A DNA stretch of 64,000 bases from assembly GCF_030407455.1 (NCBI RefSeq), contig NZ_JASDDJ010000006.1:1-64000 (forward strand). Reading direction: 5' to 3'. Shown piece after piece: positions 47,304-56,506 of the stretch (position 1 is the stretch's first letter; every line of letters starts with the position of its first letter). The DNA comes from Psychrobacter sp. 5A.1. Its GTDB lineage: Bacteria > Pseudomonadota > Gammaproteobacteria > Pseudomonadales > Moraxellaceae. The notes under the pieces were generated by a model. The model was not told the origin of the DNA and ran no database searches. It was given only the letters and a program-made list of their open reading frames with translations. A program made the translations under genes and the position numbers.

Positions 47304-48668
47304 ATGATTGAGCAAAATACGACATCTAGTCTGAACGATGAAAATATGACAACATCGTCAAAAAAACTGCTATCCACCCCTATTGCTTTAATACAGCTGA
47401 TCGTATTCAGTGCGATCGGTTTGGTGATGTTTTTTGTGCCGTTTACCATTGGTGAAAAAAGCACGATTTTGTTCGATCATGGCGCAACCTATCTGGTCAC
47501 TCAGCAGCACACCTTATCTGTGACATTATTGTTTCTACTCATGATCTATGGTGTGAGTAAGCCGTTTATAGATGGCTCATGGCGTAAAAATATCACTCAC
47601 ATGATTATGACTGCTTTTAAAATCATGGGTCTTATATTGGCAGTGATGTATGTGGCTGACATAGCGCCTGCCTTTATGATGGAAAAGGACATGCTGCCGT
47701 TTTTGTTTGAAAAGTTGGCCTTACCAGTCGGTATGATTGTACCGATTGGGGCGTTGATATTGGCATTCTTGGTTGGTTTTGGCTTACTAGAAATGGTTGG
47801 TGTGCTCATGCAGCCGATTATGAAACCTATTTGGAAAACCCCAGGTTCATCAGCGATTGATGCTGTGGCTTCCTTTGTCGGTAGCTACTCCATTGGCTTA
47901 CTCATCACCAATCGTGTGTATTTACAAAAGCAATATTCAGCGCGTGAAGCCATTATCATTGCGACTGGGTTTTCAACCGTGTCAGCGGCATTCATGGTGA
48001 TTGTTGCCAAAACACTTGGTCTGATGGAGTTTTGGAATGTGTTCTTTTGGTCTACGCTAGTAATTACCTTTATTGTCACTGCGATTACCGCTCGTATTCC
48101 GCCTATCAGCCTCTTTGATGATAGCGTTGAACGTCCCGCTTTAGATCATAAACGTGGTACACGGCTAGCAGCTGCGTTTGATTTAGGCTTATCCACTTCG
48201 CGCCGTGCCACTGACCTCAAACAAATCTTATGGTCTAATTTTCGCGACGGTCTAACGATGGCCGCTGCTATCGTGCCGTCTATCATCGCTGTCGGCTTAA
48301 CAGGATTACTATTAGCAAAATATACGCCAGTTTTCGATGCCTTGGGCTTGCTTCTTTATCCCTTTACATGGCTTGGCGGCCTACCAGAACCACTTGTCGC
48401 TGCCAAAGGAATGTCAGCGGGATTGGCTGAGATGTTCTTGCCAGCATTACTACTAAGTGAGGCAGATATTCTGACACGCTATGTCGCAGGGGTCATCTCC
48501 ATCAGCAGCGTGCTGTTCTTCTCAGCCATGATTCCGTGTGTGCTTGCGACCGAGATTCCTGTCTCTGTTGGCAAAATGGTCATCATTTGGTTCGAGCGCG
48601 TGGTACTTAGTATTTTATTGGCTGCGGCTTTCGGACATCTGGCTATGTACCTCAATTGGATTGGCTAA
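47304..48668 (+). CDS. YjiH-type membrane protein with Gate domain
   Basis: A 454-residue inner-membrane protein of the YjiH/nucleoside-recognition (Gate) family, with about ten helices. Gate-type motifs include FVGSYSIGLLITNRVYLQKQ and the later AKGMSAGLAEMFLPALLLSE. It starts after a very strong ribosome-binding site (AAGGAGG), 70 bases after hutU, and is followed by hutH, so it lies inside the hut gene set. There is no hutT-type permease in the window. A role in uptake of histidine or urocanate, or export of a product, is inferred from position alone. Confidence 0.85.
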   Translation: MIEQNTTSSLNDENMTTSSKKLLSTPIALIQLIVFSAIGLVMFFVPFTIGEKSTILFDHGATYLVTQQHTLSVTLLFLLMIYGVSKPFIDGSWRKNITHMIMTAFKIMGLILAVMYVADIAPAFMMEKDMLPFLFEKLALPVGMIVPIGALILAFLVGFGLLEMVGVLMQPIMKPIWKTPGSSAIDAVASFVGSYSIGLLITNRVYLQKQYSAREAIIIATGFSTVSAAFMVIVAKTLGLMEFWNVFFWSTLVITFIVTAITARIPPISLFDDSVERPALDHKRGTRLAAAFDLGLSTSRRATDLKQILWSNFRDGLTMAAAIVPSIIAVGLTGLLLAKYTPVFDALGLLLYPFTWLGGLPEPLVAAKGMSAGLAEMFLPALLLSEADILTRYVAGVISISSVLFFSAMIPCVLATEIPVSVGKMVIIWFERVVLSILLAAAFGHLAMYLNWIG

Positions 48669-48760
48669 AAAACTCAAACTCAATAATAGATATTTCGTTG
48701 ATTAAAACCTTTCAACAACTTCATTTTAATAAAGATACGCATTAAAAATCATATAACCCA

Positions 48761-48867
48761 TATAGTCGATTCAATTTAAAAGTAGTACAAGGCAACCGAG
48801 TGTAGATGTATATGTGATACTTCAAGCGAGGTTAACGCTGTAATACTTTTATAGTGGAATGGCTATA
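48761..48867. mobile_element. Family 3 short repeat (107 bp)
   Basis: Second copy of the element at 14555-14661, with few differences. It ends GGCTATA, whose last A begins an ATG in frame with hutH. It separates hutH from the YjiH-type gene. Confidence 0.8.
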
Positions 48868-48893
48868 TGACTTACCACACTAGGATTACCCCT

Positions 48894-50456
48894 ATGAACG
48901 ACATCAAACAACTAACCCTACACCCTCGCCAGCTTAGCTTTAAAATGCTACGTGATATCTATGAGCAGCCTGTCATATTGACACTACCTGAGAGTGCTTA
49001 TGAATCGATAGATGCCTCTCACGAAGATGTACGTACCATCATTGCACGAGACAAAAGCGCTTATGGTATCAATACTGGTTTTGGCCTCTTAGCAAAGACG
49101 CGTATCAGTGATGATCAGCTTGAGCTACTTCAGCGCAACCTTATCGTTTCTCACTCTGTGGGCACTGGTGAAGCGTTACCAGACAGCGTCGTGCGATTGA
49201 TTATGGTAATGAAAGTCGCCAGCCTAGCACAAGGTGTCTCTGGTGTACGCCGCGAGGTGGTGGACAGTTTACTAGCCTTAATCAACAATCAAATTACGCC
49301 AAATATTCCAGCCAAAGGCTCAGTTGGCGCATCTGGTGACTTAGCTCCGTTGTCACACATGACGCTGGCAATGATGGGCGAAGGCGATGTGTTTGTCGCT
49401 GGTAAAAAAGTACCTGCTGCTGCTGCTCTAGCGCAGCATGGGCTTGAGCCTATTACTCTTGCAGCTAAAGAAGGCCTTGCACTGATTAATGGTACGCAAG
49501 TCTCAACCGCGCTAGCGTTACGTGGTTATTTCTTAGCGCGTGATTTACTTGAAACTGCGACCATCGTCGGCTCGATGTCGATTGATGCAGCGAAAGGCTC
49601 GGACTCACCATTTGATGCACGTATTCATGAAGTACGTGGCCATCATGGTCAAATCGAAATCGCCAAAGCACATCGTCAACTCATCAAAGGCAGTGCTATT
49701 CGTGCTTCACACGATGGCGAGCAAGACGATAGAGTACAAGACCCTTATTGCTTACGCTGTCAGCCACAGGTCATGGGTGCCTGCCTTGATATCATCAATC
49801 AAGCAGGAAAAACCTTATTAATCGAATCCAATGCAGTAACTGACAACCCACTTATCTTTAATAACGAAGATGGGCCAGTTGCTATATCAGGTGGTAACTT
49901 CCATGCCGAGCCTGTCGCCTTTGCCGCAGATATTCTAGCGTTAGCTATCGCTGAGATTGGTTCTATGTCTGAGCGCCGTGTCGCTTTGCTAATCGACGCG
50001 ACTCTATCAGGTGGTCTGCCGCCATTCTTGGTTGACAATGCTGGGGTGAACTCAGGCTTTATGATTGCTCATGTGACCGCCGCAGCACTGGCGTCAGAAA
50101 ACAAATCTATCGCCCATCCTGGTAGCGTCGATAGCATCCCGACTTCTGCCAACCAAGAAGACCATGTGTCTATGGCCACCTATTGCGCACGCCGCCTATA
50201 TGAGATGGCGCAAAACACTGCCACCATCATCGGCATTGAGCTATTGGCTGCTGGTCAAGGGATTGATTTTCATCGTAGATTAGATACGTCAGAGCCGCTG
50301 ACTGTGGCACATCAGAAACTACGTGAACAAGTGACTTTCTATGACAAAGATCGCTACCTAGCCCCTGATATCGAAGCGGCCAAGCAGTTAGTATTAGACG
50401 GTACGCTTGCTGAACACTGGCAGTCACTACGCAGCGATTGGTACGAGTCTAAATAA
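48894..50456 (+). CDS. hutH: Histidine ammonia-lyase
   Basis: HutH removes ammonia from L-histidine to give urocanate, the first step of the pathway. The MIO prosthetic group forms from Ala146-Ser147-Gly148 in [14 protein letters not shown]. Other conserved parts are [36 protein letters not shown] and [14 protein letters not shown] 48894 ([14 protein letters not shown]) gives the usual N-terminus and 520 residues. An earlier ATG at 48867 is formed by the end of a repeat and would add 9 unrelated residues. Neither has a strong ribosome-binding site. Confidence 0.96.
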   Translation: MNDIKQLTLHPRQLSFKMLRDIYEQPVILTLPESAYESIDASHEDVRTIIARDKSAYGINTGFGLLAKTRISDDQLELLQRNLIVSHSVGTGEALPDSVVRLIMVMKVASLAQGVSGVRREVVDSLLALINNQITPNIPAKGSVGASGDLAPLSHMTLAMMGEGDVFVAGKKVPAAAALAQHGLEPITLAAKEGLALINGTQVSTALALRGYFLARDLLETATIVGSMSIDAAKGSDSPFDARIHEVRGHHGQIEIAKAHRQLIKGSAIRASHDGEQDDRVQDPYCLRCQPQVMGACLDIINQAGKTLLIESNAVTDNPLIFNNEDGPVAISGGNFHAEPVAFAADILALAIAEIGSMSERRVALLIDATLSGGLPPFLVDNAGVNSGFMIAHVTAAALASENKSIAHPGSVDSIPTSANQEDHVSMATYCARRLYEMAQNTATIIGIELLAAGQGIDFHRRLDTSEPLTVAHQKLREQVTFYDKDRYLAPDIEAAKQLVLDGTLAEHWQSLRSDWYESK

Positions 50457-50479
50457 ATATTAATGTGCGGAGAGCAGCT

Positions 50480-51538
50480 ATGACCATAGCGAGAACAGCA
50501 GCAACGACTACCACACGCATTAGCCATACACCTGCTGATATGACCCAGTGGGTAGGGCGTGCAGAGCTATTCGAGACTGCACGTGCCCGCTATTGGTATC
50601 AGCTTGCTCAGCCCTATAAGAAACAACATATTGGGCTAATCGGTTTTGCATGTGATCAAGGCGTCAGACGTAATCAAGGTCGCGTAGGTGCTAGAGCTGC
50701 CCCGCCATTGATTCGTCGAGCTTTTGCTACGCTGCCAGTCATCGCTGAATTGCAACAACGTTTTGATGGTCAATTATCAACCTTGTTGGGTGATGCTGGC
50801 GACATTCATTGTGATGATAATGATGGCTTTGCCGACAGCTCTCTTGAGCAAGCTCAGCTCAAATATGCCAATGCAGTGAGTACAATCGTCAAGCAAGGTG
50901 GACTCCCCATCGGATTGGGTGGTGGTCATGCTATTGCTTATGGTAGCTTTTTAGGATTATGGCAGGCATTAGAAAATACAAGCGAAGCAACTATCAGCAC
51001 AAACACAGCGCCTACTATCGGGATTATTAATTTCGATGCCCATCTCGATATTCGTCAGTCTGATGTAGCGACTTCTGGGACACCATTTCGCCAGATTGCC
51101 GAGCATCTTGATGCACAGGGTCAGCCCTTTCATTATTGCTGTATCGGCGTTAGTCGATTCTCTAATACGGCGGCGCTCTTTGATCGTGCCGAGCAATTGG
51201 GCGTACAGGTCATTAGCGATGAAGACTGTCATTATCAGCCTTGGGATACACTTGCTGAGCAAGTTAAAAGCTTTATAGATCAGGTCGATATCGTGTATTT
51301 GACCATCGATATGGATTGCTTACCATCTAGTGTCGTTCCGGGTGTCAGTGCGCCTGCCGCCTTTGGTATTGAGCTAGGTTTCGTTGAGCGTATGGTTAAA
51401 ACCATTATGGCATCAGGCAAAGTGAAAATGGCAGACATTGCTGAGATCAATCCTACCTTTGATATTGACAGTCGTAGCTGCAAAGTCGCTGCTCGCTTAC
51501 TAGCGATTATTGTAGAGCAGTACTTACTTAGCGCTTAG
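50480..51538 (+). CDS. hutG: Formimidoylglutamase
   Basis: An arginase-family enzyme that hydrolyses N-formimidoyl-L-glutamate to glutamate and formamide. The Mn-binding motifs are GGGHAIAYG, NFDAHLDIR and IDMDCLPSSVVPGVSAP. ATG 50480 has GGAGAG upstream; GTG 50465 also opens the frame. With this gene the pathway needs no hutF. It starts 23 bases after hutH and is followed by hutI with a 47-base gap. It has a somewhat long variable loop around residue 165 (NTSEATISTNTAP). Confidence 0.92.
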   Translation: MTIARTAATTTTRISHTPADMTQWVGRAELFETARARYWYQLAQPYKKQHIGLIGFACDQGVRRNQGRVGARAAPPLIRRAFATLPVIAELQQRFDGQLSTLLGDAGDIHCDDNDGFADSSLEQAQLKYANAVSTIVKQGGLPIGLGGGHAIAYGSFLGLWQALENTSEATISTNTAPTIGIINFDAHLDIRQSDVATSGTPFRQIAEHLDAQGQPFHYCCIGVSRFSNTAALFDRAEQLGVQVISDEDCHYQPWDTLAEQVKSFIDQVDIVYLTIDMDCLPSSVVPGVSAPAAFGIELGFVERMVKTIMASGKVKMADIAEINPTFDIDSRSCKVAARLLAIIVEQYLLSA

Positions 51539-51585
51539 ATCTTGCCAACAAAGATCATCGACTTCACAAAAATCAGGAGCATATT

Positions 51586-52926
51586 ATGAATGAATCAAAG
51601 AACTCCGTATTGAAAAACCCTACAGAACAGACGCTCGACGAATCTACTACGACATCATTTGACCACGTCATTATTAACGCCAATATTGCCACCTTTTCAG
51701 CGCAGCATGGTTTTGGTATTGATATAGGTAGTGATGCAAATGAGCACGCTGATAGCATCCCATACGGACAGCTACTGAACGCGGCTATCGGTATTAAAAG
51801 TGGCAAAGTCGCTTGGATTGGCACACAGAATCAAATCACTGCTCACTTGCCTAAATATCAAGCTAGCCAAATCACAGATGTAGATGATAAATGGATAACC
51901 CCAGGGCTTATCGATTGTCACACGCATATCGTCTATGGTGGCAACCGTAGTAATGAGTTCGAAGCACGTTTGCAAGGTGTCAGTTATCAAGACATTGCAG
52001 CACAAGGTGGCGGTATTGTCGCGACTGTCAGTGCTACCCGCGCTGCCAGTATTGAATCGCTATTTGCCCAAAGTGAAAAACGCTTAATCGCACTTATGAA
52101 AGAAGGCGTCACCAGTATCGAAATCAAGTCTGGCTATGGCTTGGATTTAGACACGGAGCGCAAAATGCTCACGGTCGCTCGCCAACTGGGTGAAAAGCAC
52201 GACATTCATGTGAGCACCACTTATCTAGCAGCGCATGCCCTACCCACTGAGTACAAAGACCATGCGGACGACTATATTGAGCAAGTTTGCGAGTGGCTGC
52301 CAATTCTGCATTCAGAAGGCTTGGTTGATGCAGTAGATGGCTTTTGTGAAAATATCGCCTTTAGTACAGAGCAAATTAGACGAGTGTTTGAAGTAGCGCG
52401 TTCATTAGATCTACCAGTCAAACTGCACTCTGAGCAGCTGTCTGATATCGGTGGTAGTGCTTTGGTTGCTGAATATAAAGGGCTATCGAGCGATCATCTA
52501 GAGCATTTATCAGAAGAAGACATCAAGAAAATGGCCGCTAGCAATACGGTTGCTGTGATATTGCCAGGGGCGTTTTATACGCTACGTGACACCAAGTTGC
52601 CACCGATTGAAGCCTTACGTAAACATCACGTTCCTATGGCGATTTCAACCGATTGTAATCCTGGCACCTCACCGTTGACGTCGCTTTTATTAGCGATGAA
52701 TATGGGCTGTACGCTGTTTTACCTCACACCCGAAGAAGTACTGGCAGGCTCGACCGTCTATGCAGCTCAAGCGTTAGGACTACCGAATAAAGGAAAAGTA
52801 GAAGTGGGCTGTGATGCTGATTTGGCGCTATGGGATATCGCCCGTCCTGCTGACTTGGCCTATCAGATGGGACTAAACCCTATCCAAGGTATCATGGTTC
52901 AAGGACAATGGCGCGAGAGGATGTAG
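51586..52926 (+). CDS. hutI: Imidazolonepropionase
   Basis: A metal-dependent amidohydrolase that opens imidazolone propionate to formimidoylglutamate. Metal ligands appear in DCHTHIVYGGNRSNEFE (HxH), the HSEQLSDIGG strand and the ISTDCNPGTSP (Asp) motif. The TSIEIKSGYGLDLDTERKML block is typical. AGGAG precedes the ATG. The N-terminal 50 residues are longer than in B. subtilis HutI. It closes the operon and is followed by a terminator. Confidence 0.95.
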   Translation: MNESKNSVLKNPTEQTLDESTTTSFDHVIINANIATFSAQHGFGIDIGSDANEHADSIPYGQLLNAAIGIKSGKVAWIGTQNQITAHLPKYQASQITDVDDKWITPGLIDCHTHIVYGGNRSNEFEARLQGVSYQDIAAQGGGIVATVSATRAASIESLFAQSEKRLIALMKEGVTSIEIKSGYGLDLDTERKMLTVARQLGEKHDIHVSTTYLAAHALPTEYKDHADDYIEQVCEWLPILHSEGLVDAVDGFCENIAFSTEQIRRVFEVARSLDLPVKLHSEQLSDIGGSALVAEYKGLSSDHLEHLSEEDIKKMAASNTVAVILPGAFYTLRDTKLPPIEALRKHHVPMAISTDCNPGTSPLTSLLLAMNMGCTLFYLTPEEVLAGSTVYAAQALGLPNKGKVEVGCDADLALWDIARPADLAYQMGLNPIQGIMVQGQWRERM

Positions 52927-52951
52927 TCAACCTACCTTTGTTTACCTCAAT

Positions 52952-52986
52952 TAAAAAGCCCCAACCATTCAATGATTGGGGCTTTG
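52952..52986 (+). terminator. Terminator of the hut operon
   Basis: AAAAGCCCCAA/TTGGGGCTTT stem, about 25 bases after the hutI stop. The stem equals that at 41658-41694. Confidence 0.9.
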
Positions 52987-53011
52987 CTATTTGTCCGTAT
53001 GAACCAACTAC

Positions 53012-53175
53012 TAGAGCATGTCTTCAATTCACTCGATAGTCATCTAAATGGGCTAAATATTGCCAAACATCGTCAAATAGCTGGTTAATATCCCGATATT
53101 ATCTGCGCTATTTTTCTTGTTTGACGGCAATTTATCTCATTTTTATCACCATTTTTGAAATGAAGACACGCCCTA
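53012..53175. mobile_element. Family 1 MITE-like repeat (164 bp, internal deletion)
   Basis: Same orientation as 6483-6656, ends TAGAGCATGTCTTCAATTCA and AAATGAAGACACGCCCTA. A 10-base deletion within GGGCTAAA...TTGCC shortens it. Confidence 0.88.
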
Positions 53176-53202
53176 GAGCATGTTTAACCCTTAGAAGTAA
53201 AA

Positions 53203-54549
53203 CTAGTTCAAAATACCAAAAGCGACCAACGCATCCGCCACACGTTTGAAACCAACCATATTGGCACCAGCCATATAATCGATATATCCATTGTCAGTTT
53301 GACCATATTGTTCTGAAGCATTCGCAGCACTGTCATGGATATCTTTCATAATACCTTTTAGACGCTCATCGACTTGCTCGAAGGTTTGATATTGACGGAC
53401 AGAGTTTTGCGACATTTCAAGCGCAGACACTGCCACGCCGCCAGCATTGGCCGCTTTACCAGGGGCATAATGGACTCGGTGTAAACGGATATAATCAATC
53501 GCTTCCGCAGTGAGCGGCATATTCGCGCCTTCGACCACATACTTCACACCATTTTCGACGAACAGTTTGGCATCAGCTTCATTGACTTCGTTTTGAGTGG
53601 CACATGGAATCGCAATATCAGCCTTAAACTGCCACGGTTTTTGTTTGGCAAGCCATTGACCACCATAAACATCGACATACTCTGCCAATGGCTTATTTTG
53701 CTGTTTTTGTTTTTTGAGCCAATCGATTTTTTCTTGATTAAGGCCTTTTTCATCATACAACGTCCCTTGTGAATCAGAGACAGTTAGGACCATACCGCCA
53801 AGCGCGTTCACTTTTTCGGCAGCATGTAATGAGACATTACCTGCCCCTGATATAAGTACCTTTTTACCTTTGAGCATGTCATTTTGGGCGAGAAGCATAT
53901 TTTCCAAGAAATAAACCGAACCGTAGCCAGTCGCTTCTGTACGCATCAAGCTGCCACCAAAGCCCACGCCTTTGCCAGTGATAACCCCTGTTGATTCACG
54001 CGTTAAATTCTTATACATCGCAAACATATAGCTAACTTCTCGACCACCGACGCCGATGTCACCAGCAGGCACATCCATGTCTTTGCTCACGTAATGATGT
54101 AGCTCACGCATAAAGGCATAACAAAAACGGCGAATCTCACTATCTGTTTTACCTTTAGGGTCGAAATCTGATCCGCCTTTACCGCCGCCAATCGGTAAGC
54201 CAGTTAAGGCATTTTTAAAAATTTGCTCAAAGCCTAAGAACTTTAGTACTGACTGATTGACGGTAGGATGGAATCTGAGACCGCCTTTATAAGGGCCCAA
54301 AGCATTACAGAATTGCACACGCCAGCCACGATTGATCTGTACGACACCTTGATCATCTTCCCAATTAATACGAAAACCAAATACCCGATCAGGCTCCACC
54401 AAACGCTCAAATACTTTCAAAGCACTATATTCAGGATGCGCATCGTATAAAGGTTGAATAGTAACCGCCACTTCTTTTACTGCTTGAATAAACTCTGGCT
54501 GATGCGCATAACGTGCTTCGACTTTTTTGATGGCCTGACTGATACTCAT
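53203..54549 (-). CDS. gdhA: NADP-type glutamate dehydrogenase
   Basis: GdhA interconverts 2-oxoglutarate plus ammonia and L-glutamate. The 448-residue length and sequence fit the hexameric class I NADP+ type. The catalytic Lys is in LTGLPIGGGKGGSDFDPKGK and the substrate-binding GGLRFHPTVNQSVLKFLGFE block is intact. A Rossmann motif is ISGAGNVSLHAAEK, with a Ser (VSDSQG) after the second strand suited to NADP. AAGGAA lies before the ATG. Its position beside the hut operon fits a joint role in glutamate metabolism, but it is on the opposite strand and separately promoted. Confidence 0.95.
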   Translation of the reverse strand: MSISQAIKKVEARYAHQPEFIQAVKEVAVTIQPLYDAHPEYSALKVFERLVEPDRVFGFRINWEDDQGVVQINRGWRVQFCNALGPYKGGLRFHPTVNQSVLKFLGFEQIFKNALTGLPIGGGKGGSDFDPKGKTDSEIRRFCYAFMRELHHYVSKDMDVPAGDIGVGGREVSYMFAMYKNLTRESTGVITGKGVGFGGSLMRTEATGYGSVYFLENMLLAQNDMLKGKKVLISGAGNVSLHAAEKVNALGGMVLTVSDSQGTLYDEKGLNQEKIDWLKKQKQQNKPLAEYVDVYGGQWLAKQKPWQFKADIAIPCATQNEVNEADAKLFVENGVKYVVEGANMPLTAEAIDYIRLHRVHYAPGKAANAGGVAVSALEMSQNSVRQYQTFEQVDERLKGIMKDIHDSAANASEQYGQTDNGYIDYMAGANMVGFKRVADALVAFGILN

Positions 54550-54878
54550 ATTTTTTCCTTAGGGTAAAAATGGTGATCGTGCTTATCTGCATCGATGTCA
54601 CGTCGTATGACAACAAACGAGAGGATTGTGAACACTGATGCAACACTGACATCATCGCTACATACTGGTGTTTGTAGAGATGAATGGGATTAAAAAAGCT
54701 GACTGAATTGATATCTGTCTGGCAGATTCAGAGACAAGAATATTTTTTATCTCATAACTATATATCATTATTGAAGCGCATAAGTCTAGTAAATATCAAC
54801 ATCAAGAAAAGTCATAAACGGTTTTTATGAGTATCCTCTAAGCGGCTACTGTTATAGCAGATGAAAACACCGATTGAT
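54550..54878. other. Gap upstream of gdhA
   Basis: About 330 AT-rich bases that must contain the gdhA promoter. Nothing else recognised. Confidence 0.5.
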
Positions 54879-54930
54879 TAGAACACGTCCTCCACCCAAT
54901 CAACAGTCACCTAAATGGGCTAAAAATGGC
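54879..54930. repeat. Left fragment of an older family 1 repeat
   Basis: TAGAACACGTCCTCCACCCA and CACCTAAATGGGCTAAAAAT match the left end of family 1. It stops where the intact copy 54933-55106 begins, so a nested insertion is likely. Confidence 0.65.
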
Positions 54931-54932
54931 AC

Positions 54933-55106
54933 TAGGGCGTGTCCTCAATTCAAACGAGTGTCCTCTAAATGGGCTAAAAACAGCTAAATTTTGCCAAACA
55001 TCGTCAAATAGTTGGTCAATATCTCGATATTATCTGCACTATCTTCCTCGTTTGACGGCAATTTATCTCATTTTTATCACCATTTTTAAAATGAGGACAC
55101 GCCCTA
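54933..55106. mobile_element. Family 1 MITE-like repeat, full copy (174 bp)
   Basis: Intact, TA ends, opposite orientation to 16610-16783 and nearly identical to its complement. Confidence 0.9.
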
Positions 55107-55195
55107 ATGACTCATCCTTATTCTGTTTTTCATGCGTCGATACATTAGATATCGATAGGCATTTGTGTTTTTATCCCTATAAAATGGAGACAAAA

Positions 55196-55245
55196 GGTCA
55201 ATATTTGACCATAAACGGTATAAAAACCTAATAATTTGGGTTTTT
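55196..55245 (+). other. Palindrome followed by a terminator-like hairpin
   Basis: GGTCAATATTTGACC (55196-55210) is an inverted repeat with 3-base centre. At 55222-55245, AAAAACC...GGGTTTTTA forms a weak hairpin with T-run. Together they might mark a very short transcript or a relic. Confidence 0.3.
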
Positions 55246-55327
55246 ATTTGAACTAATGTATATCAATATTAATAGTAAGGCTTTATAATACCCCTCTTAA
55301 AACGAGAATATTTTTGGCTAACGCTAT

Positions 55328-55501
55328 TAGGCCGTGTCCTCATTTTGAAAATGGTGATAAGAATGTGATAAATGGTAACCAAACCAGGAAAGTAGTACAG
55401 ATAATATCAGGATATTAGCAAGCTACTTGACGCAGTTTGGCAAAAATTTAGCCATTTTTAGTCCCTTTAGAGGTGACAGCTCAGATTGAGAACATGCCCT
55501 A
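55328..55501. mobile_element. Family 1 MITE-like repeat, diverged full-length copy (174 bp)
   Basis: TA ends with TAGGCCGTGTCCTCATTTTG left and GAGAACATGCCCTA right. It ends 46 bases before the Roadblock gene, so that cluster's promoter likely lies in or next to it. Confidence 0.85.
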
Positions 55502-55547
55502 GATTAGCCCATAAATAAAAACCAACAAACAGTACAGAGAAAGCGAT

Positions 55548-55910
55548 ATGCGTACAAACTCATTCCAGCAAATATTGGAAGACTTAAACAGCTCATCAGC
55601 AGATGTTGAAGCATCCGCCCTAATCTCTAACGATGGTCTTATGATAGCCTCAGCGCTACCAACCGGCGTTGATGAAGACCGTGTTGGCGCCATGTCAGCA
55701 GCGTTATTGTCATTGGGTGACCGTGCAGGTCGTGAATTGGCTCGTGGTAGTATTGATCGCATCATGATTCAAGGCGAAAAAGGCTATGTTATTATGACCT
55801 CATCAGGTGATGAAGCTGTACTCACCATTATGGCAAAACCGAATGCCAAGCTTGGTTTGATATTCTTAGATATTAAGCGCGCTTCAGAAGCCCTTGCAAA
55901 GCTCATTTAA
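55548..55910 (+). CDS. Roadblock/LC7-domain protein
   Basis: A 120-residue single-domain Roadblock/LC7 protein. Such proteins usually regulate small Ras-like GTPases (for example MglB with MglA) or act as scaffold dimers. The fold order is helix (FQQILEDLNSSSADVEASAL), strand ISNDGLMIASALP, the long central helix EDRVGAMSAALLSLGDRAGR and strands IMIQGEKGYVIMTSSGDEAV and LGLIFLDIKRAS. No GTPase gene is in the window. It leads five plus-strand genes. Confidence 0.88.
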   Translation: MRTNSFQQILEDLNSSSADVEASALISNDGLMIASALPTGVDEDRVGAMSAALLSLGDRAGRELARGSIDRIMIQGEKGYVIMTSSGDEAVLTIMAKPNAKLGLIFLDIKRASEALAKLI

Positions 55911-56008
55911 TTGGCGGCGGCTTATCGGATTTAGTTTTTTCTTGACAAGCACCATATCTACCCGCTTGTTACTCATTATAAATATAACAACCAACGAAGG
56001 AGATGACC

Positions 56009-56503
56009 ATGGGTTCTCCAATCCCTGATGCACACAAGCCTGATATGCCTGCTGAGCAAATCATCCTGACGTATCATGATGGCACGTCGCGGACTGTCTA
56101 TGATACTGGTATAGAACGTCCCTATCCAGATGGTAAACTGATTGTCTCACGTACCGATCTGGACGGCATTCTTACGCACGTCAATGATGCCTTTGTCGAA
56201 ATCAGTGGCTATCATGTGGACGATCTGATTGGCCAGCAGCACTACATTTTGCGTCATCCCGATATGCCAAAAGCCGCCTATAAAGACTTATGGGATACCG
56301 CTGAGTCTGGAAAAAAATGGCATGGCTATGTCAAAAACTTATGCAAAGATGGCAGTCATTATTGGGTCTATGCCACTGTCGTGCCCAATATCCGTCGCGG
56401 CGAAACCGTCGGCTATACCTCGGTAAGACGCAAGCCATCACGCAGCAAAATTGAAGCGGCAATGGCTCAGTATGCCCAAATGAAACAAAATGAGGAAGGC
56501 TGA
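56009..56503 (+). CDS. Stand-alone PAS-domain protein
   Basis: One PAS domain of the Aer/chemoreceptor type with no output domain. The core is SRTDLDGILTHVNDAFVEIS, GYHVDDLIGQQHYILRHPDM, then DLWDTAESGKKWHGYVKNLC and HYWVYATVVPN. Aer-like PAS domains of this sequence type bind FAD and sense redox or oxygen. ATG 56009 is preferred, since AAGGAG is 6 bases upstream; ATG 56003 is too close. It ends 3 bases before the next gene, so the two are coupled. The first 35 residues are not part of the domain. Confidence 0.88.
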   Translation: MGSPIPDAHKPDMPAEQIILTYHDGTSRTVYDTGIERPYPDGKLIVSRTDLDGILTHVNDAFVEISGYHVDDLIGQQHYILRHPDMPKAAYKDLWDTAESGKKWHGYVKNLCKDGSHYWVYATVVPNIRRGETVGYTSVRRKPSRSKIEAAMAQYAQMKQNEEG

Positions 56504-56506
56504 ATC

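Noticed and set aside
4958-55231. Open frames of 60-100 codons repeating the peptide MAKxCQTSSNSWxISRYYL at 4958-5149, 6443-6697, 24591-24791, 30461-30661 and 54926-55231
   Set aside because: They are translations of the family 1 repeat itself, in both orientations, with shared non-coding ends; there is no conserved start or ribosome-binding site.
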